Positions 54,163 to 63,077 of a DNA stretch of 64,000 nucleotides are shown piece after piece (position 1 is the stretch's first letter; every line of letters starts with the position of its first letter). Made by a program: the position numbers and the translations under genes. Below the pieces are notes generated by a model that did not search any database, had not been told where the DNA came from, and saw nothing but the letters and a program-made list of their open reading frames with translations. Source of the DNA: Aculops lycopersici (lineage: Eukaryota > Arthropoda > Arachnida > Trombidiformes > Eriophyidae); assembly GCA_015350385.1 (NCBI GenBank), contig WNKI01000002.1, positions 9,384,711-9,448,710 on the forward strand, read 5' to 3'.

Positions 54163-54678
54163 CTTGGCAGGCAATGGTCTTCTGTGATCGATGGTTGTTG
54201 ATGTAATAAATCTATGTATATATATATATATATTTATATGCTGATGGGTATGCTTTGGGTATATAACCAAATCTAGTTGCCGGTGATAATGATTTAAATT
54301 TATTGGTAACAAAAATCAAAATGGACTCTGAAACGCGTCTTGGCCGCAATCAGCGCGCACAACTTGTTCGCAACGAACATCGACAGCGCGTTGTGTTAGT
54401 GTGTCTGTGCGTGCGCCCACATTTCTATCACATCACAGTTGGTCCGTCTGTCCATTTGTCTGTCAGCACTCATCGCTACCATGCTGACGGAATTTTGCCT
54501 GCCGCACACATCGTAGTTGAAGGAGCTTTCTCTCCAAATATTGAGCTGACTTTTATAAATTAGCGCGCGTCGTTTAGGGCAAATCAAGCAAATATATTGC
54601 GGTATTATATGCAAATTCGCTACATTAACATTTTAGCTGACGCGTGACTAGACCACGAGACTCCTGGCCGGCTTCTCA
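54163..54678. other. Spacer between EXOSC2 and MPHOSPH6
   Basis: About 500 bases containing a (TA)n run near 54215-54232 and the EXOSC2 leader. No gene seen. Confidence 0.55.
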
Positions 54679-55038
54679 CTATTGTTGTTGTTGTTGTTGT
54701 TGCTTACGCTTGTGGCTCTCCTGATTATCAAGTTGCGACTTTGCCATTAGTGTTTCAACGTCCAAATTCATGCCTTGATATGAGAATCGACCAAATCTAA
54801 GTTTTTCGCAAAATTGGTAGCTTGGATTGAGAATGTATTGCGGTTTCTTCTGAATATTAGAATCGAACGGATTGTCATCATCCTCGTCCTCTTGATTATC
54901 CTTCTTGGCCACTAGCTGCTCCTTGGCTCGTTGCATAAATTTGAGGCCTAGAAGGTTTTTGGAGAATGAGCCCAAAGTGGAGGCTGCATCTTTTTTGAAC
55001 TTTTTACTCTTGTGAGCAGGCGTCGATGAGGATGACAT
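54679..55038 (-). CDS. MPHOSPH6: M-phase phosphoprotein 6 (MPHOSPH6), nuclear exosome cofactor
   Basis: 119 aa. The two family signatures are SKNLLGLKFMQRAKEQL (about 24-41), matching SKNLLRMKFMQRG in the human protein, and CEKLRFGRFSYQGMNLDVET (about 76-96), matching CEDLLYGRMSFRGFNPEVE. The C-terminus ends in a seven-Gln run after a Lys/Arg stretch. MPHOSPH6 (yeast Mpp6) bridges the MTR4 helicase to the exosome core and is needed for 5.8S rRNA maturation. It is next to EXOSC2 on the same strand, which suggests but does not prove shared regulation. Confidence 0.88.
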   Translation of the reverse strand: MSSSSTPAHKSKKFKKDAASTLGSFSKNLLGLKFMQRAKEQLVAKKDNQEDEDDDNPFDSNIQKKPQYILNPSYQFCEKLRFGRFSYQGMNLDVETLMAKSQLDNQESHKRKQQQQQQQ

Positions 55039-55435
55039 AATTAGTTAGATTGTTGTCTTCTGTTTATGTTGCAACAGTTTGAATTGGCGTTTTATGGTTG
55101 CTCCTTTCGCTTACCAAAACGACCGCTGCATTGCCAACGAGCGGGCGTGCATTTCGCGTGCACAAAATTGAGCCACCAAAACTCGATTGCAAGTTGCAAG
55201 TTGCAAGTTGCAAGTTACAATCGCAATCCCAATGCACAAACAACACAACATCGAGTTTTCTCCCTGTCTCTCCTTTTTGCTTCTTGTGTGCTAACTTAGC
55301 ACTGCCGAGTTGAAGCGCCAAAGCGATCGAACTTATCCAGCGCGAGCAGGGCAGCGCACATAATCCCGCTGAGCATTGTGTTGCCTATTGGTCCTGCTTT
55401 CGAGCTGATCTGTTCACTGCCCGCAAAAGTGAATG

Positions 55436-55480
<45 letters not shown>

Positions 55481-56403
55481 TTCTCTCTCACACAGAGAGA
55501 CATTCGCATTCGAATTTTCGTGGTTGCCGTTGCTGCTCTCAGATGGCTGGCTGGCTGGCCGGTTGGCTCGCTCTCACACAGAGAACACCGAGTCCGCTCG
55601 TTGGTTGGTGTCTGCGTTCGGGTAGCCCCACTGGCGGCGGCTGCTGCGGCGGCGCCAACGCTACCCGAATGCTGCCGCAGTTTGCGTGTGCAAGTTCAAT
55701 GGTGAACGCGGCAACATTCGGTACGAGTTCACCGAGTAGCAGAGAGCATCGGGAGGTTGCTGCAGTGCAGCATTTGTGCCATCAGGATCTGCGACGGGAC
55801 AAGGCAGCGGCTGCCGTAGCAGCAGAAGCAGCGCCAGCCAGCAGCAGCCGCCAGTGAGCCAAACAGTCGAGTCGTCGTCGTTGGACACTGCAAACTCTGG
55901 CGGCCGACGCCGCTGCCACCGCCGCAAAGACTGCAGTTCGTTGCCGATCTCTCGCGCTCTCTCTCTGGTTTGTCCTATGTGTTTGTCGCGCCCGTCGACT
56001 CGATGGAGACGCTCAACGTTGTTAAGTTAAAAAATTATATTCAACGCAGCGCACGGAGCAGCAATAAACAGGCTAGTTGCTCACACAATTTAATCATCAA
56101 CTTGCTTTGATATTTCTACTATTAGCAGTACAGCAGAAGCAGCAGCAGCAGTTGTAGAAGCAATAGCAGCACATTCTCTTGAAGCTAAACTAAACTAAAC
56201 TATTAATACGTAACCAAATTTGTTTGTTTGAGGCTAAATATTTCATATTGATTTAATTCATATATCAAATCAAATAGAAGCAAGCTACAACATCTAACCA
56301 CAAAAGGCGTGGGTAAACGAGCATCAGCAGCAACAGCAGTAGAGAATTAGTAGTAGTAGGAGCAACAGAAGCTTAGGCAGCAGCAGGAGTAGTAGAAGCA
56401 ACG
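55039..56403. other. Long 5' region of the Myb/SANT-like gene with repeats
   Basis: No gene accepted. It contains tandem TTGCAAG units near 55187-55215 and a (CT)n tract at about 55439-55490. GC-rich sequence follows to about 55960, then a CAG/GTAG-rich leader to the ATG at 56404. Open frames in the GC-rich part have low-complexity composition. Confidence 0.5.
55439..55492. repeat. (CT)n microsatellite
   Basis: An almost pure CT run with a few A or T interruptions near the right end. Confidence 0.95.
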
Positions 56404-58182
56404 ATGAAAACTATCATCGAGCGAGGCGCCAGTTGGACGCTTGAGGAGACTAAATTGTTACTCTCACTTTGGGGCCAAGATTTAGTGCAAAGGAAAACAA
56501 CTAACTTGAAGCGAACCAAGGAGGTTTATGAGAAGATCTCGGAAAGTTTTCAACAAAATGGCTTCGAACGAACCGCTGAACAGGTGAGAACGAGGGTATT
56601 CAATATGATTGCCGAATACAGAAGAATTAGAAAGAGCACAGACACCGAGAGAAGAAAGAAATGCGTATTTTTTGAACCGTTGGATAAAATCTATGAGGCT
56701 CAGCATATGGATGATGTAAGATCGGCACTCGATGATTATGAACCCTCCGAGCATCCATTTAGTCCATCCTCGCACACTATTTCAGAGGACACGCGAGGCG
56801 ACGAGTCAATCTCGGACGGCGAGGCCACAACTGATGGTGGCATTACCACTGATGCTGGTGGAGCCAACAACAACAACAACAACAATACATCCTCACAGGC
56901 AAAATCATCGTCAGCAACCGCGGCGGCGGCGAGTAAAAGTTCAAGCAACACCAACAACAATACTAGTGACAACAATAACAGTTCAACTGCGGACCAAAAC
57001 GGAGACAGTAATATCAATAATAATATCAACAATGCCGATGGCGGAAATTCGGCGCAAGTTAATGTGGCTCAATCTGCGAAAAAAATCAAGTTAGATCCCA
57101 CGTTGACACCCACGAAAACAACAACTCATTCGACATTTACAAGTAACAATAATTCTGCAGCAGCAGCAAACAATATTACTGACCAACCCGCTGCCACCTC
57201 AACGGCAACGTCCGCATCCACAACACCAAATTCCAAACAAAACAAGCCAACAGCACCATCTACAAGTGGCGCCTCCTCATCGGCAGCAACATTGGGTCCC
57301 AATGCAACCTCGACCCCAAACCAACAACAGCAGCAACAAAAGCACCAAAGCTTACTATTACCCCATGCTACGCCCTCCCCTCCAGCTGGAACCTCAGCAA
57401 CACATATAAACAAATTAATCACACAAGCAGGCAGTAACAACACTCCATTCTCTTTAAACCATCTCCAATCGCTTGGTATAAATGCAAACACAAAAGTACC
57501 CATCATTAGAACATCATTCTCATCGGCCCAAAACGGAAACGAACAACTTAATTCAAATGGAACCACTACAGCCGCTAGGCTTCCGCAAACTGCCGCCATC
57601 ACGAGTCATCAACTATACCAAGCACCAGTCAACACCTTTGATGTGACCTCTTCAGCTTTATTGATTGACCGAATGTTTGCCCACTTATCTAGGGAAAGTG
57701 AAAACATGCGCGAATGGATTGGATTAGAGAAGGAGCGAATGGCAATGGAGAGGGCTAGGCGGCAGCAGGAAGCTGAGAGGGAAGCCAAGAGAGATCGAGT
57801 GCTCACCGAGACGCTGATGAAATATCAAGAGCAATGGTTAACATTCATGTCCAAGATTGATCCACGATTCCTGCAAGATGTAGGCGAGCCTCCAAAATTG
57901 AAGATAAATTTAGATGGCAGCAACAACCAACCAATCAACACCAGTAACATTAATACTACTAGCTCGGCGACAGCATCAGCACCATCAACTACCACAAACA
58001 TAACCAATCACATGGGAGAAGACGCTTCAGTTTCTCAAGCCAGCTCGGCGACAGCGACAGCAACGGCGACAGCAACAGCATCAGCACCAATACAGGCACC
58101 AGCTACTATCACAAACATAACCAATCACACGGGAGAAGACGCTTCAGTTTCTCAAGCCAGCAGTGGTGTTGGTGTCGTCTAA
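56404..58182 (+). CDS. Myb/SANT-like (trihelix-type) DNA-binding protein
   Basis: 592 aa in one exon. Residues about 5-95 form a Myb/SANT-like DNA-binding domain: ASWTLEETKLLLSLWGQ, QNGFERTAEQVRTRVFNMIAEYRRI, with regularly spaced Trp/aromatic positions and basic helix 3, as in Myb_DNA-bind_4 proteins and their transposase-derived relatives. A long low-complexity middle (about 120-400) is rich in Asn, Ser, Thr and Gln. A helical coiled-coil region follows at about 425-500 (LIDRMFAHLSRESENMREWI, ERARRQQEAEREAKRDRV), typical of this class as a dimerisation segment. The tail contains two copies of a TNITNH.GEDASVSQASS unit. It is a likely sequence-specific transcription factor; the target is unknown. 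Confidence 0.75.
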   Translation: MKTIIERGASWTLEETKLLLSLWGQDLVQRKTTNLKRTKEVYEKISESFQQNGFERTAEQVRTRVFNMIAEYRRIRKSTDTERRKKCVFFEPLDKIYEAQHMDDVRSALDDYEPSEHPFSPSSHTISEDTRGDESISDGEATTDGGITTDAGGANNNNNNNTSSQAKSSSATAAAASKSSSNTNNNTSDNNNSSTADQNGDSNINNNINNADGGNSAQVNVAQSAKKIKLDPTLTPTKTTTHSTFTSNNNSAAAANNITDQPAATSTATSASTTPNSKQNKPTAPSTSGASSSAATLGPNATSTPNQQQQQQKHQSLLLPHATPSPPAGTSATHINKLITQAGSNNTPFSLNHLQSLGINANTKVPIIRTSFSSAQNGNEQLNSNGTTTAARLPQTAAITSHQLYQAPVNTFDVTSSALLIDRMFAHLSRESENMREWIGLEKERMAMERARRQQEAEREAKRDRVLTETLMKYQEQWLTFMSKIDPRFLQDVGEPPKLKINLDGSNNQPINTSNINTTSSATASAPSTTTNITNHMGEDASVSQASSATATATATATASAPIQAPATITNITNHTGEDASVSQASSGVGVV

Positions 58183-58838
58183 TAATAAAACGCCTGATCT
58201 GCGTTAGTTCGTTTTTCGTCCTCTCTATTTACGATGCAACAGCAGCCGTAGAAACAGCAACACCCTTTCTGCTCTACTCGTGTGGGGTCAAGCGATTAAT
58301 TGGAGCGACGATGTCACCGGTTAGGTAATTTGTTATCTAGGGCGTACCGGTAAAGCAGTAGCCACTTGATCCACTCTCCTCTACAGTAGAAGTTGCAAGA
58401 ATGAAGCAGCAGTAGCGAATCTAGTCATAAGTAAAACTGCTTCAATCTGTACCACAGCTAGCATGCCAGCAACAACAAACACTACAACTACCAATACTAC
58501 AATCACGACCTCGAATACGAAAGAAGTACCGATCTCATTAGCAACGACCGGGGCTGCTGTTGTCGGGTAGACAGGCGACAGTAGAGAATAGCAGATTAAA
58601 AAACTCTATCTAAATGTTTCCATCATTAATACAAGATATACAATATAAAAACTTTATCAAGACCTCGAACTCTCCTCTTATTGTTGTAATTATCACACAA
58701 AAGTTCCAGTAATTATGTCTGAGTCTTGGTATACAATATCGAGATTCAAACAATGAGATCATCCAGTTTTTTAGATCACGAGGCCTTAATTCTGATATGG
58801 TTTCTGCTGATGATGATTAGATGACAAAAGATCACATA
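58183..58838. other. 3' region of the Myb/SANT-like gene, convergent spacer
   Basis: A CAG-rich and CAACTAC-type simple sequence (58465-58500), then AT-rich DNA. No gene seen. Confidence 0.55.
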
Positions 58839-59177
58839 TCAATCAATATGACGACTTTTTGAGTTCTTCCATCTCTGCTGACACAACGGGCATCTCTTAT
58901 TCTTCAAAACCCACTTCACGATACAACAATCGTGGAAGGCATGATTACACTCGCCCCAAACTATTTGACAATCTCCTGAACGACTCTCCGATTGGCAAAC
59001 TAAACAGGCCTCCGTTATATCTGTCCTACAAATAGCGCACATATCCGAATGGATGTCCCAATTCCATGTCGCCACAAGATTCCACTTCTTGATTTGGAAT
59101 ATTGGAGTGGTTCTATTACAGGTAGTTGAGGGCTGAGCTTGAATTGCATCGTGATTTTCCGATTGTAAGGTAGACAT
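58839..59177 (-). CDS. RNF7: RING-box protein RNF7/RBX2 (ROC2)
   Basis: 112 aa. A full RBX-type RING-H2: KKWNLVATWNWDI, CAIC near the start, DACLRC-like ACLVCQSES, VVWGECNHAFHDCCI and CPLCQQRW. The KKWN..A.W.WD entry and the Q-rich CPLCQQ.W end match RBX2/SAG more than RBX1. RBX2 is the RING subunit of Cullin-5 ubiquitin ligases, where it recruits the E2 enzyme. All zinc ligands appear present. It lies upstream of the small gene at 59358-59609. Confidence 0.9.
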   Translation of the reverse strand: MSTLQSENHDAIQAQPSTTCNRTTPIFQIKKWNLVATWNWDIHSDMCAICRTDITEACLVCQSESRSGDCQIVWGECNHAFHDCCIVKWVLKNKRCPLCQQRWKNSKSRHID

Positions 59178-59357
59178 TTTATGGCTTGATTATTCTTTTT
59201 TTCAAATGAGGTAGAAAATTGAGGTTCATCCAGCTAGTTTACTAAACTTCTATGCTTAACCTGACTCTTTTAATGTCAAATCTATTGATTTAGATTGTAA
59301 GTATGCGAAATAATACGTGACATATTGGACTTGATCTGAATGAGTTAGATCAAATGC

Positions 59358-59609
59358 TTAGTTTACATTCAGTTTGTCTAGCTGGTCATTGAGCTTACAC
59401 GAAGCTCGAATCTGGGCAAGAGTTTCACGCGATTGCCGAGCGAATTTTGCGCGCGCATTCTTCCACTCAGCCAGTGCGTAATGTAGCACGTACGAAGGCT
59501 GAGTGAAAGGGATAGGGAGAGAGAGAAAAAACTGCGTTTTATTATTGTTGTCGGTGTGTTTGTTATTGTTTTTGTTATTGTGGTTGTGCATTTGCACAAT
59601 TCTTGCCAT
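59358..59609 (-). CDS. Possible 50-aa protein, two exons
   Basis: Exon 1 is 59609-59598 (MARI), with donor GTGCAA. The intron 59597-59499 is 99 bases and ends in a strong CT-rich tract plus CACTCAG. Exon 2 is 59498-59358, coding PSYVLHYALAEWKNARAKFA, then RQSRETLAQIRASCKLNDQL and a DKLNVN end. The unspliced frame is also open, but the intron reading removes a low-complexity Asn-rich segment and uses the only plausible donor. The product is short, basic and helical, and I do not recognise it. It could be a small subunit of a larger complex, or an artefact. Confidence 0.3.
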   Translation of the reverse strand: MARIVQMHNHNNKNNNKHTDNNNKTQFFLSLPIPFTQPSYVLHYALAEWKNARAKFARQSRETLAQIRASCKLNDQLDKLNVN

Positions 59610-59706
59610 GAAGCCGACGCCTTGTTGGCCACTTGTTAAAAGTTTACAGTTAGTGTAGGTTATGATAACATAACTAGATAATAAATCAAAGATTATCACA
59701 TGATGT

Positions 59707-62187
59707 TTAGGCCGTTAGTTCCAGCTGGTAAACGATTAGAAGCACGAGTAGGATCATGAGAGTTACCGCAGGCCAAATGGAAATTATAATCCATGTGAGC
59801 GAGATATGCTCAAAAGGTTGACTTGAGGTTAAGTTCATGAGCAACATTATGGCTGACATTAGCGCGCCGCCAAGAAGATCGAACGAGCCCCTTAATAGTC
59901 CATGGATTGTTGCCTGAATTGTCGTATGGGGTTCAATTATAAATCTTGATTGTTTGTAGGAGGACACTTGTTGCGAGTGTTGCAAAGCAAACTCAGTAAT
60001 CAGATAGTCGCTTGCTGCGCCAACCAATCCAATTTGGAATTGTATCAACATTAATTGACTTATAACAACAATTTGCTGCATGTCAATAGAGATCATTGTT
60101 GTTGTTGTTGTTGATGGTGGTGGTGGTGTCGATGTTTTGCCCGCCATCCCAGCTAATTGTGACAGCCAATCAATATCATTCGAGCCGCTAGTAATGTTGA
60201 ATATTCTGACATTTAGTAGAAATTGGCAAGGTAACGTGAGCGCAAGAATCAAGATAGTGGCAAGCGTCTTTTTAGCACCAAATCTAAGTGCAATCGAGTT
60301 GATATAATTGAGACATATGACTCGAGCGATATATTGAACTATGTAACTGGCGCATAGTAATTCTGCCCAAACAATTATGGGCAAGTGTTTTGTTTTGAAG
60401 ATAGTGGCCGTAACAAATTGGTCTGGTTGGTCTTGTTGTTGCTGCAGTACTGAGTGAATAGCATGACCAGAGTGATTGGTTAAAATGTTGCTTGATTGTT
60501 GGTGATGATCATAAGGAAGCGATAAAGAATGGTGTTGGTTGATCATGGTTCCAAGCGACAAGTGGTTGTACTGATCGGTTGTCGATGTGGCGGCGCTTCG
60601 TGTCAAGTAGCGCAGGTAATCGACGAGAAGACAAAATTGATTTGCTTGATATATGGAGCCAATCAGGGTTAATATGAGACAATTTTGCATGAATGCCCAT
60701 TGGCAACCAAAGCTGCCACCATCAGTCATTAGAATCTCGAGGGTGCTTGAGTTTGTTTTGTTCTCAGTGTCGCCAGCTCCGCAATTTTCGCCCCGAACAC
60801 AACAGTGCAACTTTGTTTCACGTCTACCCTTATAAAGACCATCATCTTGACGAGCAAACCCTGACGACATTTGCAAAGTAGACGTCGTTGACACCAACGA
60901 AGATGAGGTGAATCGTCTTTGTTTCAAGGCTTTATCTTCTCTGACGTAATCATCGTACAAACAAAACTTGCTCTTATCATAACACTCGCTCATTTGTCTA
61001 CCGTCCTGATGATCAGCTTCCTGTTTAAGGTTAAGACTTCTCGAATGTTGTTGTTTGCTATTATTATCGATCGCCGTTTTTTTACTCGTTACATTTGCCG
61101 GACAATTAGCCCGATAGAAACCAGGATAGATGTAGAACAAATCCACAGAATTGTCCCATTCATCATCGTCAACTGTCTTAGTGATTTCCGTGCCCATTTC
61201 TGTGCAGTCGATGGAAACGGACAAAATGTCAGGTGGTAGAGCCTTAAGGCTAGTGTTGTAGGAATATGCTTGTCTCTTGTGGCCACTCAATGGACTCGCA
61301 TCCAGAGTTAGCTTTAACTTGCGAAACAACGATGACTTCCAAAGATTTCCAAGTATAGGTGTTTTCTCACCACCTTCAATTACTTTTGAATCAGGTTGTA
61401 TTAATTCCCGGTGATTGCACCTGCGCCCGTCATCATCGTTGGTCATAATCAAGAGCACGAGCAACTCTAAACCCAAGATCAATATGCCAGTTATTAGAAG
61501 CAAACTAACATAACCAATAGTGTCGACTTCAATCATTGGCACTGTAATAAATAGCTGACATATAGTCAGGCTAGCAAAGATGCTACTGATAGTCCCAATC
61601 ATTAAGTAGGTGATGAACATGTAGCGAGCATCGCGTGACGTCTCGGTGGAATTAATGCAAGAGTTTATGGCAAAACAGTCTGCAAGGGTGGTGATCAGAG
61701 CATGAGCCCAACTTGTGCCAGTAACCACAAGGCCAATGGTGATAATAAGCGCCAACTTTAATATTATTGACTCTTTTACTGTTGACGTCTCGGAAATTGA
61801 GTTTATTAAATATAAATAGAGACTGTAAAAGATGAACCCCGAAGCTAAAGAGCTTAACAAGTATCTTCGATGCTCTCTTAGTCTATCTGCCCAATTTAAA
61901 GATAGAGTTGAGCTCAATATGAGAGCTACAAGCGATGATATGAATATTAGAGTTTGAGCATAAATAAACTTTGATTCTTCTGATTTGACTGAGCTATTGG
62001 TTTGTAATTGATAAATGGCAGTCTCATGGTGGGTTGTATTCCCTTCTAACTTGAGGTTATCCAGTTGCAACCTTGCGAGCTGAAATTTTGGTTGCCAAAT
62101 CAATTCATAAGAACCATCGAGCAACAGACGAATGTTAATGAGTTTGGTTAGTGAGAATAGCACGTAATGTAAGGTATATATTGCCAT
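59707..62187 (-). CDS. MFS-type transporter with very large central loop (SLC46-like, tentative)
   Basis: 826 aa, one exon. About six membrane helices lie in residues 80-280 (ESILKLALIITIGLVVTGTSW, ITYLMIGTISSIFASLTICQ, TIGYVSLLLITGILILGLEL), and a second set in 510-826. Between them is a cytoplasmic loop of about 230 residues rich in Ser, Lys and Asp. A loop motif near residue 100 (NWADRLREHRR) resembles the W.DR.GRR motif between TM2 and TM3 of MFS carriers. I favour an SLC46-type solute carrier (family of the proton-coupled folate transporter), but the family is not proven. The usual size is about 450-500 aa; the excess is the central loop and N-terminal segment. Confidence 0.5.
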   Translation of the reverse strand: MAIYTLHYVLFSLTKLINIRLLLDGSYELIWQPKFQLARLQLDNLKLEGNTTHHETAIYQLQTNSSVKSEESKFIYAQTLIFISSLVALILSSTLSLNWADRLREHRRYLLSSLASGFIFYSLYLYLINSISETSTVKESIILKLALIITIGLVVTGTSWAHALITTLADCFAINSCINSTETSRDARYMFITYLMIGTISSIFASLTICQLFITVPMIEVDTIGYVSLLLITGILILGLELLVLLIMTNDDDGRRCNHRELIQPDSKVIEGGEKTPILGNLWKSSLFRKLKLTLDASPLSGHKRQAYSYNTSLKALPPDILSVSIDCTEMGTEITKTVDDDEWDNSVDLFYIYPGFYRANCPANVTSKKTAIDNNSKQQHSRSLNLKQEADHQDGRQMSECYDKSKFCLYDDYVREDKALKQRRFTSSSLVSTTSTLQMSSGFARQDDGLYKGRRETKLHCCVRGENCGAGDTENKTNSSTLEILMTDGGSFGCQWAFMQNCLILTLIGSIYQANQFCLLVDYLRYLTRSAATSTTDQYNHLSLGTMINQHHSLSLPYDHHQQSSNILTNHSGHAIHSVLQQQQDQPDQFVTATIFKTKHLPIIVWAELLCASYIVQYIARVICLNYINSIALRFGAKKTLATILILALTLPCQFLLNVRIFNITSGSNDIDWLSQLAGMAGKTSTPPPPSTTTTTMISIDMQQIVVISQLMLIQFQIGLVGAASDYLITEFALQHSQQVSSYKQSRFIIEPHTTIQATIHGLLRGSFDLLGGALMSAIMLLMNLTSSQPFEHISLTWIIISIWPAVTLMILLVLLIVYQLELTA

Positions 62188-62348
62188 CTTGACTTGGAGT
62201 TTTTCTCACTAACAACGGATCAATTTGGTTCACGTCTTCCCTTCTCAGTAATTCAACTAAACTTTTCAAACTCATTGACTCGGATGTTGGAAGTGAGCAG
62301 TCAAAAATTTAAGACAAGGGGTTGAGAGTATAATGTATAACCTATGGA

Positions 62349-62594
62349 TTAGCTGTCTCTCATTTTGATCAACTTTTTTCTCGGGGAGTTTAGCTGGTTA
62401 GCTGGCTGAATCTGAAACAGTTGGAGAGCGACAAGTGGTTGTTGCTGCATATGGGCCACGAAATGCGGCGCAGATGGTTCTATTGTGTATTGTAGACCTA
62501 ATGAACGGATGCTCAGTGGTCCCGTGTTTGTATGCCTCGAAAAGTCATAAGCTTCAACATCATCCTCGTCACTGGTGGCACTTGTTGTGCTCAA
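62349..62594 (-). CDS. Possible internal or terminal exon, start not found
   Basis: An open frame of 81 codons whose left end has no ATG but a plausible TTGTAG acceptor. It codes LSTTSATSDEDDVEAYDFSRH and on to KKLIKMRDS. It is acidic at first, polar throughout, with no recognised domain. It stops 160 bases before the transporter gene on the same strand. No upstream exon could be joined with confidence. It could be the last exon of a small gene or a chance frame. Confidence 0.2.
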   Translation of the reverse strand: MSTTSATSDEDDVEAYDFSRHTNTGPLSIRSLGLQYTIEPSAPHFVAHMQQQPLVALQLFQIQPANQLNSPRKKLIKMRDS

Positions 62595-63077
62595 CCTACA
62601 ATGGTGACGAAAAAAGATGAAATTGAGTTCATAATTTCACTTTTGTGCAGTTTTGGCAATAAAACGAGTGGCCAACCTGACATAACTTGAGCTCGCACCT
62701 TTGTACTCTTGCCCCGTAGATTCGATCGCAGCAACAAATTACTGTAGATGGCAGCAGGGGCAGCTAGGCGTCACTAAGGCAACGAGGCTAGAGGCGGATT
62801 ACATAACGCGACTACCTGTTCAGTTGGCGCATTCAATTTGTTGTTTTTGCTATAGAGGATTTCCCGTTGCATCTTTTCTTCCTTTGTTTTATCAGAATAA
62901 TAAAGATACTACTCTAATATTTGACAACAGTTAGTTTTTAGATACCCCAGATTATTGGATTAGAGATCAATGGGTCACCAGACGAGCGCTAGGCGCAATG
63001 ACAGCAACGACCGTGTCAACATGAACAACATGTGACAAAAAAGTGGCGCAAATCAACACTACATTAAACCAACTGTC
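62595..63077. other. Spacer before BBS5
   Basis: No gene seen. It contains the BBS5 leader and a CAGGTG-free stretch. An in-frame stop lies near 63034, upstream of the BBS5 start. Confidence 0.5.
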
